Shown: piece after piece, positions 16,073-24,505 of the stretch | How the letters are laid out: every line of letters starts with the position of its first letter | Position numbering within the stretch: position 1 is the stretch's first letter | From: a virus | IMG/VR virus record: IMGVR_UViG_3300017917_001961 | Location: 1 to 48,968 of that record | Strand: one strand, 5' to 3' | DNA: 48,968 nucleotides | Translations under genes and position numbers: made by a program | Notes under the pieces: generated by a model | Databases searched by the model: none | The model's input: the letters and a program-made list of their open reading frames with translations, nothing else | Told to the model about the DNA's origin: nothing

Positions 16073-17200
16073 TTATATTACATATATTTGACGAGGCATT
16101 GCTCTGAATTTCATTTGCTTATTTAAATTCTCGGCAATAAGAGCCTCTCTTTCCATAACTTTTTCAGGCCTGAGTCTTGTTAACCAACCTTCAGCACCGA
16201 TAAGTTCTTCTAATAATTTAGTTTTTTCGTCTTTACCTTCAGTTAAAAGACTTGTATAATCCATAGTAATTTCAGAGTCTGGTGTTTTTAAATTACCACT
16301 ATACTTTCCTCTTACTCTTCCTAACGTTTCTTTAACATATGCCGTAAACCATCTTCTAACCCATTGCTTACCAGGAGCATTTAAATCCTCCCAAGACAAG
16401 TCTTCCATAGGAACATCTGTTGGTAATTTGATTACATCAGGGTTGGACTTTAAACAATCCGCTCTGTTATCAGGTGTTGTATCATAGTACCAATACCAAA
16501 CAGCTTTACCAACATATAAGTTATAGTTAGACCAGTTAAATTTACCACCAGGCGTGTTATAAAGCTGTATTGCCTTTTTTCCGTCAGGTAAGCCTGTTAT
16601 TCTATATGTTAAGGAACCACCCAAGATTCTATTAAGAATATTTGCTTCTTGCATTCTAATTAGATAGTCAAATCCTGACATCATAAAGTAAGAACCTTGA
16701 TATCCCATTTGAGCGTATCCCGCTTCATTTGCACCTAAACCAATACCACCAAAACCAAATCCACCGAGACCACCTAATCCAAACGCAGTCCAAGCCTGAT
16801 TACTAAACCACAAAAGTTCATTTACCTCACGTCCCGCAGGAATTTCATAGATCTGCTTATTTGCTTCAAGAATAAAATAATCTTTTTTAAGAACCCAAGG
16901 ACCCGTTGTTTGTAAACCAACAATTTTAGAATATGAATACGAGAATTGTTGTTCAAAATCCATAGTTCTGGTTATCAATGCATTTGCAACAGATTTTTCA
17001 GTCATATTAAGGTTAACTAGATTAACCCATTGACTGTCAATCAACCATTGCAAAATGTATTGTTCATAATCTTGAATAGATAGTTCCATTAAAGAATCTA
17101 ACATTTCATCTTCTATCTCAACGCTTCTGAGCGGAGCACCCAATAGGTGTTTAACCCTGGTATATATTTTTGACCTTTCTGGTTCTGGAATAACTGCCAT
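16073..17200 (-). CDS. 13: Neck protein, T4 gp13-like
   Basis: 375 residues. The N-terminal block YTRVKHLLGAPLRSVEIEDE, followed by a helix with SIQDYEQYI, matches the start of T4 gp13 (LGAP, then V-E-L/I and an acidic helix). A hydrophobic Gly-rich loop (GFGFGGIGLG) lies near residue 150. The C-terminal WVRRWFTAYVKETLGRVRGK region and the final charged helix also fit gp13. gp13 forms part of the head-completion and neck complex with gp14. This copy is on the opposite strand from the gp14/gp15-like genes at 22669-24228. A TATTTATTTG motif ends 1 nt before its ATG. Confidence 0.65.
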   Translation of the reverse strand: MAVIPEPERSKIYTRVKHLLGAPLRSVEIEDEMLDSLMELSIQDYEQYILQWLIDSQWVNLVNLNMTEKSVANALITRTMDFEQQFSYSYSKIVGLQTTGPWVLKKDYFILEANKQIYEIPAGREVNELLWFSNQAWTAFGLGGLGGFGFGGIGLGANEAGYAQMGYQGSYFMMSGFDYLIRMQEANILNRILGGSLTYRITGLPDGKKAIQLYNTPGGKFNWSNYNLYVGKAVWYWYYDTTPDNRADCLKSNPDVIKLPTDVPMEDLSWEDLNAPGKQWVRRWFTAYVKETLGRVRGKYSGNLKTPDSEITMDYTSLLTEGKDEKTKLLEELIGAEGWLTRLRPEKVMEREALIAENLNKQMKFRAMPRQIYVI

Positions 17201-17201
17201 A

Positions 17202-17211
17202 CAAATAAATA
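17202..17211 (-). promoter_or_regulatory. TATTTATTTG motif before the gp13-like gene
   Basis: On the minus strand, TATTTATTTG ends 1 nt before the ATG at 17200. It is a variant of the shared upstream motif. Confidence 0.35.
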
Positions 17212-17217
17212 TCTTAA

Positions 17218-18756
17218 TTATTCTATTTCGTGTAATAATGAACTAACATTAAAAATGTATTGGTTCTCATTACTGATAGGTTTATTGTCAAATATCATTA
17301 CCCTGTTAGTCTTTGGATTAATGAATATCAACCAATCGACATTATATGGTTTAACATTTCCCGTATTTAATAATTCAATTCTGTCTTTAATTTTTGAGGC
17401 ACTTGAAAATGGTTTAACTTGTGCGGTATATGGTTTACCATTTAAATTAATAATCAAATCAACTCCCTTAAAGGCATCCAGTTTTTGTCCATGACCGCCA
17501 ATCTTTTCAACTTTAGCGTCACCCTTAAAATGAGTTTCTATTTTCTTATACACGTTATCTTCAGATTTTTGACCTCTATCCCACAATTTCTTAAGAACTT
17601 TAATAATGTTGATAAAATCTTCATTATTTTTTGTAAAAATTTCTTTTCTAAAAAAATCTAATGCCTTTATAAATCTCACTAATTCTTTATCGGTTCTTTT
17701 TTCTTTATCTTCAAATTTAAAAAGTTTTTCTGGTTTATCGATTTTTTCAATTTCTTTATTAACCGCTTTAACCAATAAACAAAATGTGTTAAAGTTTGTA
17801 TTAAGGTTGTTTAAAACCGACCTACCTTCTTTTGATTCTACACCATAAAACCCTGACATTTCTTTTGTGTTACCATCAACCCAAAATTGACCAAACACTT
17901 TTTTCAAAACATCAGTAACACCATCTTGATATATTCTTTTTGTTTTTGAATTATTAATTAAATCTTTATAGGCTAAAATTTCTTTTGAGTCGCAAAACCG
18001 AGCGTCTTTAGATTCGGTTATTAATTTTTGTAGATTAACGGATTCAAGTAATTTTGTTTCGGTTCTCATCTCATAAAGCTTGGATACAAAATCCCAATTC
18101 ACTACTTTCCAAAAGTTTGTGATATACTCGTCTCTTTTGTTTCTATATTTCAAATAATATGCATGTTCCCATAAATCAAGACCAAGAATTGGAAATCCAC
18201 CACCTTCGATTACATTCATTAGTGGATTATCTTGATTTGGAGTTGACATTATTTTTAATGTATTTTTGGCGGTTAAAACCAACCAAACCCAACCAGAACC
18301 AAATCTATCTTTAGCCATAGATTCAAACTTTTTTTTGAATTCTGGAAAACTACCAAACTGTTTGGTTATTTTTTTATATAGTTCGCCTTTTAATTTTTTT
18401 GGATCTGGAGTTAACATATTCCAAAACAATGCGTGGTTAAATGCGCCGCCGGCATTATTTCTAATATTTTTATCAAAACGACTAATCGTTTTAATAATGT
18501 CCTCTAACTCTAAATCTCCGTGTTTTTTCTTGGAGAGTGCGTCATTTAATTTATCCACATAACCTTTATAATGTTTGTTGTAGTGAAAATTCATCGTTTC
18601 TGCATCGATAAACTGTTTGAGGGCGGAGTAAGAATATGGTAATTTTTCTATTCCAATCTTCTTCATTTCGGTAATCAACAACTCTTTTTCGGTATCAATT
18701 TGTTCTTTAAGTATTTGTGTTTCTAGTTGTTGAATTTTCTCTTCTATTTTATTCAT
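17218..18756 (-). CDS. Fe/Mn superoxide dismutase fused to a nuclease-like domain
   Basis: 512 residues. Residues 38-230 form a full Fe/Mn superoxide dismutase: metal ligands His58 (in FHYNKHYKGYV), His108 (FNHALFW), Asp194 and His198 (LGLDLWEHAYYLKY). His62 and Tyr66 match the active-site gateway residues, and NQDNPLM (174-180) matches the MnSOD outer-sphere Gln position. A basic coiled region (1-35) precedes it. Residues 240-400 are helical and unassigned. Residues 400-490 contain GVDLIINLNGKPYTAQVKPF, a D-X12-QXK arrangement (Asp433, Gln446, Lys448) typical of PD-(D/E)XK nuclease folds. It is transcribed with the helicase and neck genes. SOD activity is likely; the nuclease assignment is tentative. 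Confidence 0.8.
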   Translation of the reverse strand: MNKIEEKIQQLETQILKEQIDTEKELLITEMKKIGIEKLPYSYSALKQFIDAETMNFHYNKHYKGYVDKLNDALSKKKHGDLELEDIIKTISRFDKNIRNNAGGAFNHALFWNMLTPDPKKLKGELYKKITKQFGSFPEFKKKFESMAKDRFGSGWVWLVLTAKNTLKIMSTPNQDNPLMNVIEGGGFPILGLDLWEHAYYLKYRNKRDEYITNFWKVVNWDFVSKLYEMRTETKLLESVNLQKLITESKDARFCDSKEILAYKDLINNSKTKRIYQDGVTDVLKKVFGQFWVDGNTKEMSGFYGVESKEGRSVLNNLNTNFNTFCLLVKAVNKEIEKIDKPEKLFKFEDKEKRTDKELVRFIKALDFFRKEIFTKNNEDFINIIKVLKKLWDRGQKSEDNVYKKIETHFKGDAKVEKIGGHGQKLDAFKGVDLIINLNGKPYTAQVKPFSSASKIKDRIELLNTGNVKPYNVDWLIFINPKTNRVMIFDNKPISNENQYIFNVSSLLHEIE

Positions 18757-18762
18757 AAATTT

Positions 18763-18789
18763 GGATTATTCAATATATAAATAATCCAG
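18763..18789. other. Perfect hairpin between HNH E and the SOD gene
   Basis: TGGATTATT (18763-18771) pairs with AATAATCCA (18781-18789) around a 9-nt AT loop. It spans the stop codon of the lone HNH gene and lies just upstream of the SOD-fusion start. There is no T tract on the minus strand, so it is either a weak terminator or a leader hairpin. Confidence 0.5.
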
Positions 18790-19446
18790 TTTGTTGGATT
18801 TTACCAAATTATCTTTCGCCCATAGTGGTTGGAGATTTGTATAATGACATAGTTTGTATAATTCTTCTTCGGTATTTGCGGAGGATAATGGGATTATGTG
18901 GTCAATATGAATATCCTTACCCAATTTATCTAAAGTCATTCCTTCTGTGAATTTATTTTGAATATATATCATAAATTCAGAATAGGATATCCCTAATATA
19001 CTTTCTGTCGATTCTGATTTTGACTTTAAGTATCGGTTAATTCTCCTTCTTAAATTTGATTTTACTCTATATAATGGATTTGTTTTACGATATTCTTTTT
19101 GTTTTTGTTTAGAATATTCTAAACGAACTATTTTGTTTTCATCGTAATATTTTTTATTGTAATTTTTTAAATAATCCGACCTTTGTTCTTTATTATGTAT
19201 TAACCAATTTTTACGACTTTCATTAACTTTATCTTTATTGTTGGTTGCCCATTCCTTTTTTTGTTCTTTTCTTTTTTTATTGTATTTTTTGTTTTGTTCT
19301 TTAATTTTGTTTTCATTTGATAATTTATATTCATTACCACATTCAATACAATTTGACCTTAGCCCATCTTTTGATTTTTTATTTTTATAAAAACTTGTGA
19401 ATGGTTTTAAGGTCGAACATTTACTACATATTTTTTGCTCTGTCAT
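18766..19446 (-). CDS. HNH homing-type endonuclease E (no RHH partner)
   Basis: 226 residues. Zinc ribbon CSKC (residues 7-10) and CIEC (residues 34-37), a long Lys/Asn-rich linker, and HNH core HIDHIIPLSSANTEEE with LCHYTNLQPLWAKDNL. The metal site is complete. Unlike cassettes A-D it has no RHH gene upstream; the helicase stop is only 24 nt away. It sits within the minus-strand block in the same direction and separates the helicase from the SOD fusion. Confidence 0.85.
   Translation of the reverse strand: MTEQKICSKCSTLKPFTSFYKNKKSKDGLRSNCIECGNEYKLSNENKIKEQNKKYNKKRKEQKKEWATNNKDKVNESRKNWLIHNKEQRSDYLKNYNKKYYDENKIVRLEYSKQKQKEYRKTNPLYRVKSNLRRRINRYLKSKSESTESILGISYSEFMIYIQNKFTEGMTLDKLGKDIHIDHIIPLSSANTEEELYKLCHYTNLQPLWAKDNLVKSNKLDYLYIE
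18775..18784 (-). promoter_or_regulatory. TATTTATATA motif before the SOD fusion gene
   Basis: TATTTATATA on the minus strand, 18 nt before the ATG at 18756, partly inside the hairpin 18763-18789. Confidence 0.35.
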
Positions 19447-19448
19447 CT

Positions 19449-19458
19449 ATTATAAATA
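19449..19458 (-). promoter_or_regulatory. TATTTATAAT motif before HNH E
   Basis: An exact TATTTATAAT on the minus strand ends 2 nt before the ATG at 19446. Confidence 0.4.
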
Positions 19459-19470
19459 CCACAAAAATAA

Positions 19471-21228
19471 TTATTTTCTTGAATTATTAATTCTATTTAA
19501 TATATCTTCCGCCACATCTGCAGGATTTTGGTCATCACCCATCACCGTAGCAATAACTTTTTTCTTTGCATTTACAATGTCATAGATTATGCCTTCAATA
19601 GTGTTTTCAAAAATAGGATAATAAACTAATACATTATTTTTTTGACCATAACGGTATGCTCTATCTTCAGCCTGTGCCATATCTGAAGGTAAAAATGATA
19701 AATCATTAAAAATAACAGTCTCACCCGCGGTTAAAGTTAAACCAACACCAGCCGCCTTTATGTTACCAACAAAGATTTTAATTTTTTCGTTGTCTTGGAA
19801 ATCATCAACACTTTTTTGTCTCTCAGGTTTTGACATTGAGCCGTCGACCTTAACTGCTGATTTCCCAAAATGTTCACATATTTTATTAAGGGAATCTGTA
19901 AAATTACAAAAAACAATTACCTTCTTACCTTGTTCGATAATATTCTCCGCAAGTTCTATTGTTTGTAATATTTTTTCATTTGCAATGATTTGCCTAACCT
20001 TAGTCAGTTTACTAAATTGAACAGTTAAAGACTTAGATTCCTCAGGGTTTTTATCGTACCAATTATAGTATTCACCCATAACTTCTTCATACTCTTTGGA
20101 TTTTAATCTCAAGTAAACAGGGGTGATTATCTTGTCAGGGAGGTCAAGGACATTTTCCTTTAATCGTCTTAATATTAATCCCGATGTCCTATCTCTAAGC
20201 TCTTCCAAGTTCGACGCACCTGTCACATTCCAAACTTTTCTACCTCCGACATTAAATTGATAACCTGAACAATATCGTATTGCATATGCCATCCAATTCT
20301 TTGCGACAGGAGAATCAACAAGACTTAATAAATTGAAATAATCCATTGGTCTTGAGGTCATCGGAGTACCAGTTAATAACCACAATCTTTCGACTTTATT
20401 TGCAATATCATTAATTAACTTTGTTCTTTGCGCGGTTCCGTTTTTAATGTAGTGAGCCTCATCAACCACAACTAAATCAAAATTAGCGTCGAGAATTTGA
20501 GATTCTTTTTTCTTTTTTGTGTCGTGGAAATTTTTAATAATGTCGTAATTTATTATGACAAAATCATGCTCGGTACTGAAATTTTTACCTTCACATATGA
20601 ACACTGATTTGTCAGAATAATTTGCAATTTCTCTTTGCCAGTTAATCTTTAAACTCGCAGGACATACAATCAAAACTTTTTTAGCCCCCGTCTCAAGAGC
20701 GGCAATAATTGTAGATGTAGTTTTACCAAGACCCATATCATCGGCCAAGATAAATTTTTTGTTCTCAACAAGTTTTTGGATTGCTTCTTTTTGGTGATTG
20801 AGTGGAGGGCGATGAGAATATTTTTCATAATTAATGACAACATCTTTAACGGTATTATCTTTAATTATTGCGGCTTTCGGTAACCAAAAATCGTGAAGTT
20901 GTTCGGATTCAAAAACCTTACCCCAAATATGAAACGCTTTATCTTTCTCTGCTAATAATTTTTCCACCCAAACTCTGGTTGGTACTTCCGTATATAATTT
21001 ATCATCGGCGAGCCTTTGTGCAAAATAAGCATCAAGAATTACCCACTTTTTTGCAACTTTTGGTTGTTTATCATGATTATTAATAATATATTCGGCCTGA
21101 CTTCTTGTAGGATAAAATTTTTTATTGAGTTGAGATTTTCTCTTTAATTCAAGTAAATAATTGTTTCCACCATCATACCCCTCAAGAAGGGATAACGCCT
21201 TTGACTCTAAACTTATTTCATTCATCAT
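19471..21228 (-). CDS. SNF2-family DEXH helicase
   Basis: 585 residues. Motif I ADDMGLGKT (162-170), motif II DEAH (256-259), motif III LLTGTP (284-289) and the C-terminal RecA-like lobe ending with AQAEDRAYRYGQK (motif VI) define a complete SNF2-type ATPase. T4 UvsW is a related superfamily 2 helicase, but the DMGLGKT and RYGQK signatures point to the SNF2/HepA/SMARCAL1 side. The probable role is DNA remodelling, fork reversal or displacement of proteins during replication. About 130 N-terminal residues are unassigned. The start overlaps the SET gene stop by 4 nt (ATGA), so the two are probably co-translated. Confidence 0.9.
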   Translation of the reverse strand: MMNEISLESKALSLLEGYDGGNNYLLELKRKSQLNKKFYPTRSQAEYIINNHDKQPKVAKKWVILDAYFAQRLADDKLYTEVPTRVWVEKLLAEKDKAFHIWGKVFESEQLHDFWLPKAAIIKDNTVKDVVINYEKYSHRPPLNHQKEAIQKLVENKKFILADDMGLGKTTSTIIAALETGAKKVLIVCPASLKINWQREIANYSDKSVFICEGKNFSTEHDFVIINYDIIKNFHDTKKKKESQILDANFDLVVVDEAHYIKNGTAQRTKLINDIANKVERLWLLTGTPMTSRPMDYFNLLSLVDSPVAKNWMAYAIRYCSGYQFNVGGRKVWNVTGASNLEELRDRTSGLILRRLKENVLDLPDKIITPVYLRLKSKEYEEVMGEYYNWYDKNPEESKSLTVQFSKLTKVRQIIANEKILQTIELAENIIEQGKKVIVFCNFTDSLNKICEHFGKSAVKVDGSMSKPERQKSVDDFQDNEKIKIFVGNIKAAGVGLTLTAGETVIFNDLSFLPSDMAQAEDRAYRYGQKNNVLVYYPIFENTIEGIIYDIVNAKKKVIATVMGDDQNPADVAEDILNRINNSRK

Positions 21229-21620
21229 ACAACATTAGTGTGGGTTCTCCCGTCTGACCAATAGTTTACATCTCCATAGTAAACCAATATTTCTTCTTCA
21301 GGGTTTATATCTTTTATTGCGTAAAACTCAAAAGATTCGTTAAGAATGTTTGACCTCCATAAAGCGTTTGGTGTGTTTGAATGATTATATAATCCCGCCC
21401 ACCCAAAACCAATAACTTGTTTATCCCATTCTCCACCTTGAGGCCAATTAAATCTATAATCAATTAAAACAGGGCTTGATTCACCTTTTGGAATACCTAA
21501 ATCCAATATCGGGCATTCTTCAATAATCTCACCCTCTTTTATAAATTCAGACGCAAAAACTCCTAATCCATGTATTGGACTATGAGAAACATATAATTTA
21601 TGCGGAGGTTTAATTTTCAT
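21225..21620 (-). CDS. SET-domain protein (putative lysine methyltransferase)
   Basis: 131 residues from the ATG at 21620; the open frame extends to 21680, but this ATG gives the compact domain. SET features in order: SPIHGLGVFASEFIKEGEII (residues 14-33), LYNHSNTPNA (77-86, the NHS S-adenosylmethionine and substrate motif) and EEEILVYYGDVNYW (108-121, the GEE/YG motif). It is a minimal SET domain without pre-SET or post-SET parts. Such proteins methylate lysines; the phage target is unknown. It is the first gene of the minus-strand block, overlapping the SNF2 helicase gene. Confidence 0.8.
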   Translation of the reverse strand: MKIKPPHKLYVSHSPIHGLGVFASEFIKEGEIIEECPILDLGIPKGESSPVLIDYRFNWPQGGEWDKQVIGFGWAGLYNHSNTPNALWRSNILNESFEFYAIKDINPEEEILVYYGDVNYWSDGRTHTNVV

Positions 21621-21635
21621 GCAAGCTTTGTGGGA

Positions 21636-21645
21636 AATATAAATA
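21636..21645 (-). promoter_or_regulatory. TATTTATATT motif before the SET gene
   Basis: TATTTATATT on the minus strand, 15 nt before the ATG at 21620. It forms a divergent pair with the plus-strand motif at 21655. Confidence 0.4.
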
Positions 21646-21654
21646 AAAATAAAG

Positions 21655-21664
21655 TATTTATCAA
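21655..21664 (+). promoter_or_regulatory. TATTTATCAA motif before the 21668 gene
   Basis: TATTTATCAA ends 3 nt before the ATG at 21668. Together with 21636 it marks the divergent start of two operons. Confidence 0.35.
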
Positions 21665-21667
21665 TAT

Positions 21668-21991
21668 ATGAAAATGACATTAGAGGTATTAAATAAACTA
21701 ATAAGAAGGGCTCTTGATTTGATAAAACCAGAAGGAGTTAAATACATAGATTTCAATTTGAGTCCAGTTGATCTTGGTTCTGATGATGAATATTACTTGG
21801 ACATAACTTATGTGGTTCCTGATGATAGTGAATTTCTTAGGTCATCTAACATGAGAGAATCGGATTTAATTAGAAGAGAGTGGAATAAGATAATTAGAAG
21901 TACAATAGAGTCTTATTTTGGTGTTAAAACAATAATAATACATTCGACTGGCATACAAGCAGAATCGTACTATAAAAAACAAAATTACTAA
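21668..21991 (+). CDS. Conserved-looking small protein of unknown function
   Basis: 107 residues, mixed alpha/beta: LEVLNKLIRRALDLI helix, YIDFNLSPVDL strand, YYLDITYVVPDD strand, a helix with IRREWNKIIRSTIESYF and a final strand KTIIIHSTGI. No family recognised and no catalytic motif seen. It begins the plus-strand structural block and is followed 2 nt later by HNH F. Confidence 0.6.
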   Translation: MKMTLEVLNKLIRRALDLIKPEGVKYIDFNLSPVDLGSDDEYYLDITYVVPDDSEFLRSSNMRESDLIRREWNKIIRSTIESYFGVKTIIIHSTGIQAESYYKKQNY

Positions 21992-21993
21992 AA

Positions 21994-22668
21994 ATGGTGG
22001 AATTAATTTTAATTAAAAAAGATGATAAATTATTTCGGATTTGTCGTAAATGTAATTGTGAACTTGAGGTTATTAATTTTGACAAATGCGGTAAAACTAA
22101 ATGTGGGTATAGATCTGTTTGTAAGTTATGCAGAAGAATTGAAAATGAAAAAAAAATTCATCAATTAAAAGTGACAAGAAAACAATATTACGAAACAAAT
22201 AAAAAAAAGGTGTTAGATCGTGCAAAAACATATAGAGAAAAAAACAAAGATAAAGTCTTGGAGTCGGCAAAAATATATAGAGAGAATAATAAATTAAAAG
22301 TTGCAATTTCAAAAAGATTATCAACAAAAAAAAGATATGAATCTGACGGGTTTTTTAGGTTGAGAACACAGTTAAGAAAATACTCCAGACGATATTTTAA
22401 CATCAAAACAACACCTAAAAAAACTATGGATATTATAGGATGTGATCCTAAAGAATTGAAAAACAAAATAGAATCTCAATTTGAGATATGGATGTCTTGG
22501 GATAATTATGGATACGGAAAAAATAAATGGGTTATTGATCACATAATCCCACTTTCTTCCGCAACGAATGAAGAAGAGCTTTATAAATTATGCCATTATA
22601 GCAATCTTCAACCTCTTTCTTGGGAAGAGAATATGAAAAAAAGTGATAAACTTGAAAAATTCAATTAA
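21994..22668 (+). CDS. HNH homing-type endonuclease F (no RHH partner)
   Basis: 224 residues. Zinc ribbon CRKC near residue 17 with CKLC near residue 43, then duplicated RAKTYREKNKDK / SAKIYRENNKLK segments in the linker, then HNH core WVIDHIIPLSSATNEEE (first His replaced by Val, DH pair kept) and LCHYSNLQPLSWEENMKK. The WHIDH His of the sister proteins is changed, so the activity of this copy is less sure. It fits exactly between its neighbours (2 nt and 0 nt gaps) and has no RHH gene. Confidence 0.8.
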   Translation: MVELILIKKDDKLFRICRKCNCELEVINFDKCGKTKCGYRSVCKLCRRIENEKKIHQLKVTRKQYYETNKKKVLDRAKTYREKNKDKVLESAKIYRENNKLKVAISKRLSTKKRYESDGFFRLRTQLRKYSRRYFNIKTTPKKTMDIIGCDPKELKNKIESQFEIWMSWDNYGYGKNKWVIDHIIPLSSATNEEELYKLCHYSNLQPLSWEENMKKSDKLEKFN

Positions 22669-23181
22669 ATGGAAAAATTAGTACCGATAACAAGATTAGG
22701 TAAGTTCTTTGGGGGTGAAGACTACAATTTAGATATTGATATGGGAATGCAATGGTTGATTGGTGATATGAACTTTAAAATTGTTCTTTATCGTATTGAT
22801 AGGCAAAAAACAAAAACAGATAATGTTTATGGTGAGGTTCTTGAAGATGGGATTCAATTCATGGCACCAATAGAGTTAAATGGAATGGTTCAAATTTCCG
22901 CACCGACAAATAAGTTATTGGGTAATTCTAAGATTAAACAAGATGAACCAGGTAATATGAAATTCTCAATTTACCAAAAAACTTTGGATGAGATGCAAGT
23001 TAATATTTTAATGGGTGATTATATCGGATATCAAGAAACTGAAGATAGAATGAGATACTATTCCGTAATTGATGATGGGTTGGTCGTTTCGGACAACCGC
23101 CACTCATATGGGGGATATAAATCTTTCTATAGAACAATTACCGCAACATATGTAAGCGAAAATGAATTTAGGGCATTATAA
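22669..23181 (+). CDS. Head-tail connector protein, possibly gp14-like
   Basis: 170 residues. YRIDRQKTKTDNVYGEVLED and the later MGDYIGYQETEDRMRYYSVI resemble the core of T4 neck protein gp14 (Y-x-x-R, then D-x-x-(F/Y)-G-E-x-L; later a short strand before a phase of polar loops), but gp14 is longer (256). Its position just before the gp15-like and sheath genes supports a neck role. The match is from memory of the family pattern and could be a different small connector. Confidence 0.5.
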   Translation: MEKLVPITRLGKFFGGEDYNLDIDMGMQWLIGDMNFKIVLYRIDRQKTKTDNVYGEVLEDGIQFMAPIELNGMVQISAPTNKLLGNSKIKQDEPGNMKFSIYQKTLDEMQVNILMGDYIGYQETEDRMRYYSVIDDGLVVSDNRHSYGGYKSFYRTITATYVSENEFRAL

Positions 23182-23190
23182 TAAAATATT

Positions 23191-24228
23191 ATGGGATTTC
23201 CAAAACAAATAAAAAAATCATTACCATTAGTTCCAAAGAAAGAGTTGTCTGCTCGTAGAGAACAACTATTGGATTACATTAAAAAAGATGGCACCTATCT
23301 TCCAAAGTCAGTATTACATGCTGATTTAGATAGGGGGATGCTAGATTTTGTCAAAGGTGACCTACAAGTTGTTAGTGCAGGAAAAATTGTACCAATGGTT
23401 GATATTATCATAACAACACAAAACTGGTCTCAATATGTTGAAACATCTCAATTTGTAGATTTAGATAATAATCCGTCACCACCTTTTATTACGGTAGTTA
23501 GAAATCCTGAAGTTAAGTATGGTTCCAACCCGTCACTTCAATATACTATCCCAAATAGAAAAGAATTTTATTATGCATCTGTTCCTACTTGGAATGGAAA
23601 CGAACAAGGTATGGACATTTATAAAATTCCTCAACCAGTTCCTGTTGATATAAAATATAGTGTTAAGATTGTTTGTAATAGAATGAGAGAACTTAACCAA
23701 CTTAATAAAGTGGTGATGCAAAAGTTTTCATCAAGACAGGCATACACATTCATTAAAGGTCAATATGTTCCAATTATATTAGATAATGTTTCTGATGAAT
23801 CTCAAATGACTATTGAGTCAAGAAAATATTATATCCAAAATTATGATTTCATAATGTTGGGTTATCTTATTGATGAAGAAGAGTTTGAGGTTAAACCTGC
23901 AATTGTAAGAGTTGCTCAAATAATGGAGCTGGATACAAGTTTATATAGTAAAAGAAAAAAACACACTAATGTTAAAAGTGATTTTGACTTTAATTTTTTA
24001 TTTGTTAGTGGTAATACTGTATTAAGTGATTTAATTGATTTTACCGCAAATATGAAATTTGTTAGTTCGAATAATGTGCAATCATATGACGTTTACATTA
24101 ATAACAATTATTATGGTAGCAATGTTGGGCTAATTCAAATTACCACAAACGATTCATTAAGAATTGAAGTTACAAAAGAAAATAATGGTCAGGACGCAAA
24201 TATTTTATTTGAGAATGATTTAGTTTAG
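23191..24228 (+). CDS. Tail terminator/sheath stabiliser, gp15-like
   Basis: 345 residues. The central domain (about 60-245) has PVDIKYSVKIVCNRMRELNQ, VVMQKFSSRQAYTFI and YYIQNYDFIMLGYLIDEEEF, a layout like T4 gp15, the tail terminator that also caps the sheath (P-I-K/x-YELSIFTRYEDDMFQIVE in gp15). The extra C-terminal 100 residues form a beta-rich repeat domain not in T4 gp15 (272 residues). Gene order neck, terminator, sheath agrees. It ends convergently with the orphan RHH gene (4-nt overlap). Confidence 0.55.
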   Translation: MGFPKQIKKSLPLVPKKELSARREQLLDYIKKDGTYLPKSVLHADLDRGMLDFVKGDLQVVSAGKIVPMVDIIITTQNWSQYVETSQFVDLDNNPSPPFITVVRNPEVKYGSNPSLQYTIPNRKEFYYASVPTWNGNEQGMDIYKIPQPVPVDIKYSVKIVCNRMRELNQLNKVVMQKFSSRQAYTFIKGQYVPIILDNVSDESQMTIESRKYYIQNYDFIMLGYLIDEEEFEVKPAIVRVAQIMELDTSLYSKRKKHTNVKSDFDFNFLFVSGNTVLSDLIDFTANMKFVSSNNVQSYDVYINNNYYGSNVGLIQITTNDSLRIEVTKENNGQDANILFENDLV

Positions 24229-24386
24229 TTCTCACCATAGATATCTTTCTTCTCCTTACATTTTTCAAAAATTAAATTTTCTAAAAATTTATAAATTTTA
24301 ATTCCCTTCTTGTCACAATACTTTTTTAGTGTTTCGTGAGCTTCAGGGGATATTTTTATGTTCTTTATTTCTTTCTTTGTTTTCAT
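24225..24386 (-). CDS. Orphan ribbon-helix-helix-like protein
   Basis: 53 residues: MKTKKEIKNIKISPEAHETL, then KKYCDKKGIKIYKFLENLIF. Strand-helix-helix pattern of a CopG-like RHH protein. A TTG at 24443 would extend the frame, but the ATG at 24386 keeps the RHH length, and the minus-strand ACTTTTA box at 24440-24434 lies just upstream. No HNH gene follows. It overlaps the gp15-like gene end by 4 nt, the same arrangement as inverted cassette B, so it may be a cassette that lost its nuclease. A host-regulating RHH protein is also possible. Confidence 0.6.
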   Translation of the reverse strand: MKTKKEIKNIKISPEAHETLKKYCDKKGIKIYKFLENLIFEKCKEKKDIYGEN

Positions 24387-24464
24387 GGTAGAAAAAAGGT
24401 AGAATTTATTCTCACCGTTTACAAATAGATATCTAAAAGTCAAGTTTTTTCATCGTATGCCGAA

Positions 24465-24474
24465 TATTTATCAT
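24465..24474 (+). promoter_or_regulatory. TATTTATCAT motif before the sheath gene
   Basis: TATTTATCAT lies 31 nt before the ATG at 24506. Confidence 0.4.
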
Positions 24475-24505
24475 TAAAATAAATCTGCATTAGAATAATT
24501 TAATA

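Noticed and set aside
24387-24443. TTG at 24443 as the start of the orphan RHH protein.
   Set aside because: The extension is not RHH-like and would contain the ACTTTTA box; the ATG at 24386 gives the typical size.
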